From: CAWBLP01 sp963789495
Lineage (GTDB): Bacteria; Pseudomonadota; Alphaproteobacteria; Acetobacterales; Acetobacteraceae
Reading direction: 5' to 3'
Length of the DNA stretch: 64,000 bases
NCBI GenBank assembly: GCA_963789495.1
Contig: CAWBLP010000002.1
Coordinates: 1 to 64,000, forward strand
A program made the translations under genes and the position numbers. Below the pieces are notes generated by a model. It was not told the DNA's origin. It searched no databases and saw only the letters and a program-made list of their open reading frames with translations. Below, one piece after another: positions 49,198 to 57,856 of the stretch (the stretch's first letter is position 1; each line of letters opens with the position of its first letter).

Positions 49198-49281
49198 GTC
49201 CAGCCTCTTTTGCCGTTGCCCATCGGGAAATTCATAGCTTGTTAACCATCCATGTGCTGCACGCAGGGCAGGCGGGGAGAA

Positions 49282-49305
49282 TTGGCAATTATCCACATTG
49301 GCAAT
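49282..49305. promoter_or_regulatory. Direct repeat TTGGCAAT upstream of the DUF1127 gene
   Basis: TTGGCAAT occurs at 49282-49289 and 49298-49305, 16 bp apart (about one and a half helical turns), in an AT-richer island in the 200-bp divergent gap. It could be an operator or part of a promoter; no known consensus was matched. Confidence 0.35.
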
Positions 49306-49397
49306 AATGCCTATGTTGCGCCGCAGAAGAAACCGGGGGCGCCCCTGCCGCAATGACGTCGCGCCTGACCCGGTGAGACCAGATGAGATTGAGTCCC

Positions 49398-49697
49398 ATG
49401 AGCGCCCCGATCGCCAAAAACCAATTCGCCTTCGAACTGCCGAACCTGACCTATGTGGATGCGCATTTCGAGGAGCCAACTCTACGCGAGGCGGCGGCTC
49501 CGGTCGCGCCCCCGCAGGGTTTCGGTGACTGGATTGCCGCTCGGATCGCCGGAGTTCGCACCTGGCGTGAGAACCGGATGGCGATGGCCGAGATGGAAAT
49601 GATGACCGACCACGAGCTGTTGGATATCGGCCTGACCCGGGCGGATCTGCCGCGCGTATTCGATGCGCAGGTACAACGCCGACCTGGTTGCGCGTAG
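49398..49697 (+). CDS. DUF1127 domain protein
   Basis: 99 aa with a variable N-terminal half and the C-terminal DUF1127 helix pair (ENRMAMAEMEMMTDHELLDIGLTRADLPRVF). DUF1127 proteins in Alphaproteobacteria are Arg-rich small proteins that influence RNA turnover and phosphate or stress physiology. This one is longer than the usual 45-70 aa. The start at 49398 is chosen for a Gly-Ala-purine segment before it; ATG at 49383 would add five residues. Confidence 0.8.
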   Translation: MSAPIAKNQFAFELPNLTYVDAHFEEPTLREAAAPVAPPQGFGDWIAARIAGVRTWRENRMAMAEMEMMTDHELLDIGLTRADLPRVFDAQVQRRPGCA

Positions 49698-49748
49698 CGC
49701 CGGCTGAAATCGCGGGCACGACCCGTTGGGGCCGTCGAGCGGGCTGTT

Positions 49749-50648
49749 TCAGGCCCGCTCGACGGAATTCCGGCGCAGCACCAGTGTGGTCCAGGGCCGG
49801 ACCTCGATGCGGCGTTCCAGCCGCAGACCCTGACGGCGATGGGCTGCCAACACACCCCGCGCCTGACTTCCCAGCAGTCCTGACAGGATCGCCGTCCCAC
49901 CGGGGGCGAGATTGGCCGCGAGCCCCCGAGCCATGATGCAGAGCGGTCGCGCGAGAATGTTGGCGAACACGAGGTCGTAGGGGCCGCCCAGGCGCACCCG
50001 CTTGTCCTGCCATCCATTCGCCAGGATCGGGTGAACCAGCTGGGCCACCCGGTTCAGTTCGGCGTTCCGCCGGGTCACGCGCACCGCCCATGGCTCGATG
50101 TCGGTCGCGAGGATCGGCCTGCGCAGCAAGCCGGCAGCGGCGATTGCCAGAATGCCGGAACCGGTGCCGAGGTCGAGGATGCGGCGCGGACGCCGTCGCG
50201 CCGCGCTTTCCAGCGCCAGCAGACAGCCACGTGTGGATCCGTGCTCGCCGGAGCCGAACGCCAACCCGGCATCCAGCGTCAGGACCAGCCGTCCGCCCGG
50301 GTCGGTGTGCGCCAGGTGCGTGCCGCGCACCACGAAGCGGCGGCCAATCTGCTGCTCCGGAAATCCGGCATAGCTGCGGGCAAGCCAGCCTTCCGCCGGG
50401 GTGGACGCGCGGTGCGGGGTTGGCGCGGTGCCGCTGAGACCGGCGGCCAATGCCAGGGCTGAGATCAGGTCCGAGTCGCCGGCCCCCACCTCCTTCACCC
50501 CCTCGAGGGTCCAGTCCCCGCTTGCCTCGTCGCGAAAGAAGCCGACCGTGCTGCAGACGCTGCCCAAGGCGGCCTCGTACGCCTCCAAGGCCGGTTCGGG
50601 CACAGTGACAGAGATGGTTTCCAGGCGGACGACGTGGCGGGATGGCAT
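49749..50648 (-). CDS. prmA: Ribosomal protein L11 methyltransferase PrmA
   Basis: 299 aa. N-terminal substrate-recognition domain (ISVTVPEPALEAYEAALG), then a class I methyltransferase with AFGSGEHGSTRGCLLAL, DLGTGSGILAIAAAGLL and the NILARPL motif (NxLAxPL) for substrate binding. It trimethylates L11 in the cytoplasm. It is divergent from the epoxide hydrolase gene (147 bp). Confidence 0.92.
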   Translation of the reverse strand: MPSRHVVRLETISVTVPEPALEAYEAALGSVCSTVGFFRDEASGDWTLEGVKEVGAGDSDLISALALAAGLSGTAPTPHRASTPAEGWLARSYAGFPEQQIGRRFVVRGTHLAHTDPGGRLVLTLDAGLAFGSGEHGSTRGCLLALESAARRRPRRILDLGTGSGILAIAAAGLLRRPILATDIEPWAVRVTRRNAELNRVAQLVHPILANGWQDKRVRLGGPYDLVFANILARPLCIMARGLAANLAPGGTAILSGLLGSQARGVLAAHRRQGLRLERRIEVRPWTTLVLRRNSVERA

Positions 50649-50795
50649 GGCGCCGTCCCATACAAGTCCGCTGGTCCATGCACCAGTGCCGGTCGCGGCG
50701 GAAAACCCTGGCAGGTCGCTCAACAAATCCATGCCTGCGCCGGTCGCGCGCCCGCCGGTATTGACGGACCGCGCGGTGGCATCATCATTCCCTGC

Positions 50796-51953
50796 ATGAC
50801 CCAGCACCCCCTGCCGTTCCGCTTGTCCGTGCCCGACGCAGCGCTCGCCGATCTGCGCCAGCGCCTGGCCGGTACCCGCTTTCCGGACCAGGCCCCGGGG
50901 GAGCCATGGGCCTATGGCACCGATGTCGCCTATCTGCGCGACCTGGTCGGGTACTGGCGCGAGACGTTCGACTGGCGTGCGCAGGAGGCGCGGCTCAACG
51001 CCTTCCCGCAATTCAGGCTGCCGCTTTCCGGAATCGATGTGCATTATCTGCATGTTGCGGGCAAGGGACCGGCGCCGGTCCCGCTGCTGCTGTCGCATGG
51101 CTGGCCTGGATCGGTGTTCGAGTTCCTGGAATTGATCCCGCGCCTGACCGATCCGGCGCGCTTCGGCGGCGATCCCGCCGACGCCTTCACCGTCGTGGCG
51201 CCGTCCCTGCCGGGCTACGGCCTGTCCTTCGCGCCGGGACAGAAGCGTTTCAGCCTGCCCGAGATCGCGGATTGCTTCGCGGCGCTGATGACGGAGGTGC
51301 TCGGCTACGACCGGTTCGTCGCCCAGGGCGGTGACTGGGGGTCCTTCGTCACCTCCCGCCTCGGCTACGCCTATCCGGAGCGGATGATTGGGATTCACCT
51401 CAACCTGCTGCCGATCCGGCGCGACCCGAACATGGTGGCCAATCCCACCGCGGAGGAGCAGCGCTTCCTCGGCGAGCTCAGCCATTGGCTGAAGGAGGAG
51501 ACCGGCTATCAGTGGATCCAGGGCACCAGGCCCCAGACCCTGGCGTTCGGCCTGACCGACTCGCCGGCCGGGCTGGCCGCCTGGATCATCGAGAAGTTTC
51601 GCGCCTGGTCGGATTGTGGCGGCGATGTGGAGAGCGTGTTCGGCAAGGACGAGCTGCTGGCCAATATCAGCCTGTACTGGCTGACGGGGGCGATCGGTTC
51701 GTCGTTCTGGCCGTACTACGCGCGGATGCACGGGCCGTGGCCCATCCCCGACGGGGCGGCCATCGGCGTGCCAATGGGCTATTGCGAATTTCCGCACGAG
51801 ATCCTGCGGCCGCCACGCTCTCTGGCCGCCCGGGTCTACACGGATATCCGGCGCTGGAGCGTGATGGCGCGTGGCGGGCATTTTGCCGCCATGGAACAGC
51901 CCGACGCCCTGGCTGCGGAACTGCGCGCATTCGTCCGGCCGTTGCGCGGCTGA
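50796..51953 (+). CDS. Epoxide hydrolase
   Basis: 385 aa. An N-terminal epoxide hydrolase domain (PFRLSVPDAALADLRQRLAGTRFPD) precedes the alpha/beta hydrolase core: LSHGWPGSVFEF (oxyanion), the nucleophile Asp in QGGDWGSFVT, and His in ARGGHFAAMEQP. It opens epoxides to diols via an ester intermediate. Soluble or weakly membrane-associated. Substrate unknown. The start at 50796 begins the conserved domain. Confidence 0.9.
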   Translation: MTQHPLPFRLSVPDAALADLRQRLAGTRFPDQAPGEPWAYGTDVAYLRDLVGYWRETFDWRAQEARLNAFPQFRLPLSGIDVHYLHVAGKGPAPVPLLLSHGWPGSVFEFLELIPRLTDPARFGGDPADAFTVVAPSLPGYGLSFAPGQKRFSLPEIADCFAALMTEVLGYDRFVAQGGDWGSFVTSRLGYAYPERMIGIHLNLLPIRRDPNMVANPTAEEQRFLGELSHWLKEETGYQWIQGTRPQTLAFGLTDSPAGLAAWIIEKFRAWSDCGGDVESVFGKDELLANISLYWLTGAIGSSFWPYYARMHGPWPIPDGAAIGVPMGYCEFPHEILRPPRSLAARVYTDIRRWSVMARGGHFAAMEQPDALAAELRAFVRPLRG

Positions 51954-52001
51954 CCGTCGCGCCGCCGACCGCGACGCGACGATCGCCAGGCCGTCCGGGT
52001 G

Positions 52002-52439
52002 TTACGCGAGCGCCAGCTTGGTGCCGTCGAGTTCCTCGGCCCGCTCGACCTTGATCAGCACCGCGAAGCCTTTCTTGTCGGGATCGCGATCCTTCTCGGG
52101 CTGCACCAAGCGGCGCCAGACTTCCTCGTAGGCCGGCCCGGACTTCACGATCTGCGCGGTGCCGTAGAACCGCGCAATGCCACCCTTCGGCAGCACGCCG
52201 TCGACACGTAGCTGCGGCTTGCGGAAATACACGGTGACCTTGCTGCCGTCGGCCAGATTGTCGGTGGTGGAGCCTTTGCCGCGCTCCCAGGTCGCCAGAT
52301 GGTCGTCGTCGAACACCATGGTACTGCCGCGTGGCGTCACCTGGGCAAACCCGTTCGGCAGCACCGTTGCGATCAGGCAGACATGGTCGGGGAAGGCTTC
52401 GTTGATATGGGCGTGCAAGGTCTTGGGGATCATCGGCAT
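52002..52439 (-). CDS. Pyridoxamine 5'-phosphate oxidase-family (split-barrel) protein
   Basis: 145 aa with the split-barrel flavin-binding order: NEAFPDHVCLIATVLPNGFAQVTPRGSTMVFDDDH and VTVYFRKPQLR. PNPOx-type proteins of this size bind FMN or F420 and reduce small molecules or act in heme or flavin handling. It lies 32 bp downstream of the LLM-type oxidoreductase on the same strand and is probably cotranscribed, which suggests that it supplies or uses reduced flavin. Confidence 0.85.
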   Translation of the reverse strand: MPMIPKTLHAHINEAFPDHVCLIATVLPNGFAQVTPRGSTMVFDDDHLATWERGKGSTTDNLADGSKVTVYFRKPQLRVDGVLPKGGIARFYGTAQIVKSGPAYEEVWRRLVQPEKDRDPDKKGFAVLIKVERAEELDGTKLALA

Positions 52440-52471
52440 CGCGGGATTCCTGACAGAGTAGGGGGCTTGGT

Positions 52472-53446
52472 TCAGGCGAAGAGTTCGCCCAGGCGGCGGA
52501 TGCTGCCCAGGACCTTATCCTGTTCCAGCCCAGGCCATTGCACGCGCATGATGAAGTGGTCCACGCCCAGCAGCTCGCGATAGCGCGCCACTTCCTCCTT
52601 CACCGACGCCTTGTCGCCGATGATGAAGCGGTCGCGGGCGAATTCCTGGAACGACATCGTACCGGTCGGGTTCTGCAGGCCCCAGGACGCATAGGCGTTG
52701 TACTTGTATTCCAGCGCGGCGCGGCATTCCTCGAAGGCGGTGGCGTGGCTGGCGCCGACATAGCATTCGCGCGCGATCGGGTATTCCAGCGCGATCCGGC
52801 CGGCTTCGGCCAGCGCCGCGCGATAGGTGCGCATCTGCGCCGCGACGGTCTGCAGCCCGGTCGCGTTCACGATCAGCCAGGCATCGCCGATGCGGGCCGC
52901 GCGTTTGATGGCCGCGTCCACCTGGGCCGCGATGTAGACCGGTGGTCCGCCGGCCCGGACGGGTTTCAGGCTCAGCCCGGCGTCCTTCACCGAGTAGAAC
53001 CGGCCTTCATGGGTCACCCGATCCTCGGTCCACAACCGGCGCATCAGCTGGATCGATTCGTTGAAGCGCGGCACCCGGTCGGATTGCTTGATGGCGAAGC
53101 TGTCGAATTCCGGCTGACGATAGCCAAGCCCGACGCCCAGCACGTAGGTGCCACCGGTCAGCACATCCAGCGTGGCGGATTCCTCGGCCACATGCACCGG
53201 GTTCAGCAATGGCAGGATCAGGATGTTCGGGCCGATCACCATGCCCTTCGCCTCGGCCGCGAGGAACGCCATCATCGGCGTGATCTGCAGCATCTGCAGC
53301 GGCGATGTCAGGTAGTGGTGCGGGAACCAGAGCGAATGGAACCCGATGTCGCGCGCGGTGCGGACCTGTTCGATCAACTCCGGAATGCGCGCGGCGACCG
53401 ACATGCCTTCGGGGAATTGCGTATTGACGAAAAGCCCGAGCTTCAC
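52472..53446 (-). CDS. LLM-class flavin-dependent oxidoreductase, paralogue 1
   Basis: 324 aa luciferase-superfamily protein: KLGLFVNTQFPEGMSVAARIPELIEQVR, GFHSLWFPHHYLTSPLQMLQITP and HVAEESATLDVLTGG. It is the paralogue of the plus-strand gene at 53584, same length and strongly similar end to end. The two are head to head. It probably monooxygenates a small organic molecule with reduced flavin. Confidence 0.9.
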   Translation of the reverse strand: MKLGLFVNTQFPEGMSVAARIPELIEQVRTARDIGFHSLWFPHHYLTSPLQMLQITPMMAFLAAEAKGMVIGPNILILPLLNPVHVAEESATLDVLTGGTYVLGVGLGYRQPEFDSFAIKQSDRVPRFNESIQLMRRLWTEDRVTHEGRFYSVKDAGLSLKPVRAGGPPVYIAAQVDAAIKRAARIGDAWLIVNATGLQTVAAQMRTYRAALAEAGRIALEYPIARECYVGASHATAFEECRAALEYKYNAYASWGLQNPTGTMSFQEFARDRFIIGDKASVKEEVARYRELLGVDHFIMRVQWPGLEQDKVLGSIRRLGELFA

Positions 53447-53583
53447 GGGAATCCTCCACCAAGCTGTTGGAAGCAGCCTAGAACAGCGTTCAGGGGAGGG
53501 GAAACGCCGCCTCGGGCAGGCCAGGTTGAGCCGGTTCGTCGGCTCGTGTACAGCCTGGGGAACGCACAGCGCGGGGTTCGTCC

Positions 53584-54558
53584 ATGAAGATCGGCCTGTT
53601 CATCAACACGCAATTCCCCGCGGGCGACTCCCTGACAGCGCGGGTTCCTGAACTGGTGGAGCAGGTGCGGCTCGCCCGGGACTCCGGCTTCCGCTCGCTG
53701 CTGTTCCCGCATCACTACCTGACCGAGCCGCTGCAGATGCTGCAGATCACCCCGCTGATGGCCTATCTGCTGCGTGAGGCGCAGGGCATGACGATCGGCG
53801 GCAACATCCTGCTGCTGCCGCTGCTGAACCCGGTGCATGTGGCGGAAGAGGCCGCGACCCTGGACGTGCTGAGCGGCGGCAACTTCGTCCTCGGCGTCGG
53901 TCTTGGCTACCGCGTACCGGAATTTGACAGTTTCGGCATTTCGCTGAAGGAGCGGGCGCCGCGCTTTTCGGAATCCATCCAGTTGATGCGCCGGTTGTGG
54001 ACCGAGGATCGGGTGACCCATGAAGGCCGGTTCTACTCGGTGAAGGATGCCGGGATCAGCCTGAAGCCGGTGCAGGCGGGCGGGCCGCCGGTCTGGGTCG
54101 CCGGCCTGGTGGAGGCCGCGGTGAAGCGCGCGGCCCGCATCGGCGACGCCTGGCTGATCGCCAATGCGACGACGATGGGTGCGACCGAGCCGTTGATGCG
54201 CGTCTATCGCCAGGCTTTGGAGGAATACGGCAGGCTGGTGACGGAATTCCCGATCGCCCGCGAATGCTATGTCGGGTCGAGCCAGAAGACCGCGATGGAG
54301 GAGTGTCGCGCCGCGCTGGAATACAAATACAGCTCCTACGCCGCCTGGGGCATGGAAAGCCCGACTGCCGGCATGAGCTTCGAGGAGATGGCGAAAGACC
54401 GCTTCATCATCGGCGACAAGGTCGCGGTGAAGGAGGAGATCGCGCGCTGGCAGGAGCGTCTGGGGGTCAACCATTTCATTATGCGCGTGCAATGGCCCGG
54501 CCTGGAGCAGGAGAAGGTGCTCGCCTCGATCCGCCGGCTGGGTGAGATGTTCGGCTGA
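53584..54558 (+). CDS. LLM-class flavin-dependent oxidoreductase, paralogue 2
   Basis: 324 aa: KIGLFINTQFPAGDSLTARVPELVEQVR, LLFPHHYLTEPLQMLQITP and HVAEEAATLDVLSGG, matching the minus-strand neighbour residue for residue over long tracts, including a common C-terminus (FIMRVQWPGLEQ.KVL.SIRRLGE.F). The divergent promoters share a 137-bp gap. Both genes are intact, so the duplication is maintained. Confidence 0.9.
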   Translation: MKIGLFINTQFPAGDSLTARVPELVEQVRLARDSGFRSLLFPHHYLTEPLQMLQITPLMAYLLREAQGMTIGGNILLLPLLNPVHVAEEAATLDVLSGGNFVLGVGLGYRVPEFDSFGISLKERAPRFSESIQLMRRLWTEDRVTHEGRFYSVKDAGISLKPVQAGGPPVWVAGLVEAAVKRAARIGDAWLIANATTMGATEPLMRVYRQALEEYGRLVTEFPIARECYVGSSQKTAMEECRAALEYKYSSYAAWGMESPTAGMSFEEMAKDRFIIGDKVAVKEEIARWQERLGVNHFIMRVQWPGLEQEKVLASIRRLGEMFG

Positions 54559-54932
54559 AGGAACCGCGTCGGCTGGCGCGGAGTCGGCGGAACGGCATGG
54601 ACGGGCGGGCGCATGCCTCCCGGTCTGTCTGCATATGGTTTCGGGTCGCCCGCGTCCGATCGCGTCGGGCGCAGGCCGCAGAGCGTTCCGATGGAGCAGA
54701 TTGAAGCAGCCGAGCTGCACGCTCCCCGTCCCGGCCGAACCTGATCGGATATCCACTCGGGAAAGCGCATGCAGCATGGGCTGCGCGACCCGATCGTTCC
54801 CTGGAGATGGCCGGGTCCCCCAGTGTCAGGCGCGGCCAGGACACGAACTGGGGGCGGCCATGATGCCGGCAGCAGACCATGAGCCTGCCGGCGCCACCGG
54901 TGCGGCAGTCGGCCGCACCCTGTCCGTTGCGA
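54559..54932. other. Intergenic gap, 374 bp, no feature recognised
   Basis: Convergent gap between the second LLM-type gene and the DUF6362 gene. No conserved frame, tandem array or large palindrome was seen. Confidence 0.45.
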
Positions 54933-55418
54933 TCAGGCCCGGTTCAGCGCCGCCACGATGAGCGCGATGCCTTGCGCGTGCCAGCGCTGCACGGCCTTGT
55001 GGTCGGCGCCCAGCGCGGCGGCCAGCCGCCGCCACGGGAACAGCGGACGCTCGTTGATCGGGTGGATCAGACTGCGGGCGCCGACGATGCGCCGCAGCAC
55101 ATAGCGGTCCACCGGGATCAGGCTGATCCATCCCATTGCTTCGTCCATCCGGGTGATGCGTTCGGCCGACGGCACGGCGGGACGAATGCGCCCGGCGCTC
55201 CAGCCATAGGCTTCCAACGCGGTGTGGACGATTTCCAACGACGAGCTGCGCAGGCGGGTGGACCAGCCGGTCCCCGGCAAGGCCAGCAGGGTCGCACCGG
55301 CTTCCTCCAGACGAGCAACCACGAACGCGGCATCAACTGGCTGTCCGTCCGGCGTGGCAACGGCAGCAACGCGTCGCGCCGCGCGGGCCGCGCCGGGTGT
55401 GCGAATGGCCAAGGTCAT
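54933..55418 (-). CDS. DUF6362 family protein
   Basis: 161 aa. The segment ERITRMDEAMGWISLIPVDRYVLRRIVGARSL and the HTH-like end FPWRRLAAALGADHKAVQRWHAQGI are characteristic of DUF6362, found on mobile or phage-derived regions of Alphaproteobacteria. The C-terminal helices look like a DNA-binding end (terminase small-subunit-like). It is followed, in transcription order preceded, by a small HTH-like gene 37 bp upstream. Confidence 0.75.
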   Translation of the reverse strand: MTLAIRTPGAARAARRVAAVATPDGQPVDAAFVVARLEEAGATLLALPGTGWSTRLRSSSLEIVHTALEAYGWSAGRIRPAVPSAERITRMDEAMGWISLIPVDRYVLRRIVGARSLIHPINERPLFPWRRLAAALGADHKAVQRWHAQGIALIVAALNRA

Positions 55419-55455
55419 CGAATGCTCCTGTTGTGGATCGGCCTGAACCAGCCGC

Positions 55456-55747
55456 TCAGCGACGGAAGAACGGCAGCGGATAGGGCATGCCCTCCAGCAC
55501 GGTTCCCACGGTGATCGGCCCCCAGCTGAGGGGATGGCCGGCCGGCAGCGGCTCGCGTTCGGGATCCTCGGGGGGCGGGGTGAAATCCGGGGGAGGGCGG
55601 CGCGCCCCGATCCGACGAGCGCGGTCGATCACCGTCCAGCGAGTTCAGGCCGAGTTCCGTGGCGATGGTATCCCAGCTTGCGCCCTCCACGCGCAGGCGG
55701 CGGAGTTTTGCGTCGTCGGCTTCGAACCAGACGAGTTTCTTGGGCAT
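55456..55747 (-). pseudogene. Small HTH-like (AsnC/GcrA-style) protein, one frameshift
   Basis: Start MPKKLVWFEADDAKLRRLRVEGASWDTIATELGLNSLD, a helix-turn-helix-like segment (W-D-T-I-A-T-E-L-G). After LD one shift (near 55633) is needed to continue through VIDRARRIGARRPPPDFTPPPEDPE to a proline-rich tail and a stop at 55456-55458, about 97 aa. The protein travels with DUF6362 genes. Promoter region upstream contains an inverted repeat likely bound by the divergent XRE regulator. Confidence 0.65.
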
Positions 55748-55791
55748 TGCGCGGCGACCTTTGCTGGGAGAACAAACAAGGAACACTGCAA

Positions 55792-55810
55792 GAGTTAGGT
55801 GAGATAACTC
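55792..55810. promoter_or_regulatory. Inverted repeat GAGTTA-N7-TAACTC, candidate operator
   Basis: A perfect 6-bp inverted repeat in an AT-rich segment 45 bp upstream of the minus-strand HTH-like gene; a second, ACAGT/ACTGT pair (55813-55833), follows. The AACTCATACT sequence here is echoed as AGTATGAGT at 56081-56089 upstream of the XRE gene. Confidence 0.5.
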
Positions 55811-56067
55811 ATACTGTCAATATAAATAACAGTCTGGGTCAGCAACGATAACCGATGCGCCGCCTGCTGCGGCTGCGGGCCGAGCCTGTCCTATGGTGGC
55901 AAGCCGAGGCCCGGCGGGAGTGCGGTCAGACGGAACGCGGAAAATAGTGGCGTTTATGGAGAAGCAGCGGCCTCCGGTGCCGAGGCAGGCGGGGGGCGGG
56001 ACCGCTGATCTGTCTCACCCATGGCCTGCACATGCGGGCTGCGCCGCCGCGGGGTCGCTGACAAAAA

Positions 56068-56092
56068 CCTTGTCATAGTTAGTATGAGTGAC
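56068..56092. promoter_or_regulatory. Candidate operator/promoter of the XRE regulator
   Basis: ACCTTGTCATAGTTAGTATG and the following AGTGACG form an AT-rich segment 14-38 bp before the XRE ATG. It shares GTATGAGT with the complement of the 55806-55813 site, consistent with one regulator controlling both divergent promoters. The 226 bp between the two sites hold nothing recognised. Confidence 0.4.
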
Positions 56093-56105
56093 GTATCCTG
56101 CGCCC

Positions 56106-56441
56106 ATGAGCGATCCTAACGAGATTGGCCAGCGCATCCGCGAAGCGCGGAAACAGCGCGGCCTCACCCAGGACCAACTGGCCGATGTGGTCGGCGTCTC
56201 ACGCAGTGCGGTGGCGCAATGGGAAACCGGCCGCGCCGGCCAGGTCACCGGCAACCTCGCACGCATTGCGGATGTGCTGGGCGTCGGGGTGGAGCATCTG
56301 ACGCACGGGCGGAACAAATACGCCGCGGCCGAGGCGAATACCGGCGATGAGCTGGCACTGTTGCGGCTCTACCGCGAGTGCCAGCCGGATGACCGCCAAC
56401 TGCTGCTGCGAACCGCGCGGCGCCTGGTTCGGCGATCGTGA
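56106..56441 (+). CDS. XRE-family helix-turn-helix regulator
   Basis: 111 aa. The N-terminal IGQRIREARKQRGLTQDQLADVVGVSRSAVAQWETG is a Cro/C1-type HTH, followed by a helical tail (DELALLRLYRECQPDDRQLLLRTARRL) found in phage-type repressors. The ATG at 56106 is preferred to an in-frame one at 56088. It is divergent from the HTH-like/DUF6362 pair and likely represses that promoter and its own. Confidence 0.88.
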   Translation: MSDPNEIGQRIREARKQRGLTQDQLADVVGVSRSAVAQWETGRAGQVTGNLARIADVLGVGVEHLTHGRNKYAAAEANTGDELALLRLYRECQPDDRQLLLRTARRLVRRS

Positions 56442-56527
56442 CGGGACGCGCCGGCGGCGAAGCCCAGGTCCGGGTCGTGCGCCGGCGTCGCCGATCCAGC
56501 CGGTCGGCTATCGGCAGCTCCGGCGGG

Positions 56528-57478
56528 TTATCGCACGGCCGCGGTTGCGGTGCGTCGGCGCCAGGCGGCCACCAGCGAGGCCACGGCGCAGGATGCCAGC
56601 CGCGACACCAGCGAATCGGCGCGGCTGGTCAGGATGATCGGCACCCGGGCGCCGAGCACGATGCCCGCGGATTCGGCGCCGGCCAGGAACGACAGGCTCT
56701 TGGCCAGCATGTTGCCGGCTTCCAGATTCGGCACCACGAGGACATTGGCGCGACCGGCAACCGGCGAGACGATATGCTTGATCGCGGCCGCCTCCGGACT
56801 GATCGCATTGTCCAGTGCCAGCGGACCATCCAGGATGCCGCCGGTGATCTGGCCGCGGTCGGCCATTTTGCATAACGCCGCGGCCTCGACCGTGGACGGC
56901 ACCTTGGGATTCACCGTCTCGGTCGCCGACAGGATCGCCACCAACGGGCGATCGAGGCCGATCGCGTGTGCCAGGTCGATCGCGTTCTGCACGATGTCGA
57001 CCTTGTCCTCCAAGGTCGGTGCGATGTTCACCGCCGCATCGGTGATGATCAGCGGCGCAGCATGACCCGGCACGTCCATGATGAAGCAGTGGCTCACGCG
57101 GCGGTCGGTGCGAAGCCCGCTGTCGCGCGCGACCACAGCGCCCATCACCTCATCGGTGTGCAGGCTGCCCTTCATCAGCGCCTCTGCCTTCGCCTCGCGC
57201 ACCAGAGCGACCGCCTTGGCGGCCGAATCGTGGCTGTGCTCGGAGGCGACCAGAGGCAGTGCGCTGATGTCGATGCCGTTGGCCGCGGCAAGTGCCTGCA
57301 GCCGCTCGCGCGGGGCCACCAGGATCGGGTCGATCAGGCCCAGCCGATGGGCTTCGACCGCGCCGGCCAGCGACACTTCATCGCACGGGTGCACCACTGC
57401 GGTGACAACGGGCGGCTGGCGGCGGGCCATCGCCAGGACCAGCTGATATTTCTCCCGCCCGTATTCCGCCATGTCCAT
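56528..57478 (-). CDS. Phosphate acetyl/butyryltransferase family protein
   Basis: 316 aa. The order VVHPCDEVSLAGAVEAHRLGLIDPILVAP, EALMKGSLHTDEVMGAVV, MDVPGHAAPLIITDAAVNI and GARVPIILTSRADS matches phosphotransbutyrylase/phosphotransacetylase, which converts acyl-CoA and phosphate to acyl phosphate. In PHB-metabolising Alphaproteobacteria such an enzyme often pairs with acetate or butyrate kinase; no kinase gene is adjacent here. Confidence 0.88.
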   Translation of the reverse strand: MDMAEYGREKYQLVLAMARRQPPVVTAVVHPCDEVSLAGAVEAHRLGLIDPILVAPRERLQALAAANGIDISALPLVASEHSHDSAAKAVALVREAKAEALMKGSLHTDEVMGAVVARDSGLRTDRRVSHCFIMDVPGHAAPLIITDAAVNIAPTLEDKVDIVQNAIDLAHAIGLDRPLVAILSATETVNPKVPSTVEAAALCKMADRGQITGGILDGPLALDNAISPEAAAIKHIVSPVAGRANVLVVPNLEAGNMLAKSLSFLAGAESAGIVLGARVPIILTSRADSLVSRLASCAVASLVAAWRRRTATAAVR

Positions 57479-57707
57479 GATCGGCACTTCCTTCCGCACG
57501 TCGCGCGGCACCATAGCGGTGTTGCATTACCAAGGCGTTGACCGACATCAATCAGGAATTTGTGTGCGCCGTGGAGCTCCTGAGCGGGGTCATCTCCGCA
57601 CTCGACGCCTCCAGGGTGGGCGGCGGAGGTTCGGGTGGCAAAGGTACGGCCGACGAAGGTGCGGCGAAGGTTGGCGGGAGTCGGACCTGATCCGGCGGAG
57701 GGGCGAC

Positions 57708-57782
57708 TGGTGCCGGGTGAGGGATTTGAACCCCCGACCTTCGGTTTACAAAACCGCTGCACTACCACTGTGCTAACCCGGC
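57708..57782 (-). tRNA. tRNA-Thr(UGU)
   Basis: The minus strand reads GCCGGGTTAGCACAGTGG from 57782; anticodon stem and loop GCGGT-TTTGTAA-ACCGA give anticodon TGT; T-arm GGGGG-TTCAAAT-CCCTC and acceptor ACCCGGC-A with CCA at 57708-57710. Stems pair, apart from a weak outer anticodon pair. Confidence 0.92.
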
Positions 57783-57856
57783 AAAACCGTGGTTTTTCAG
57801 CCCCCTAACTCGCGAGCGGCACGTCCGTTTCGCCGAACGGCCGCCCATTTGCCACC

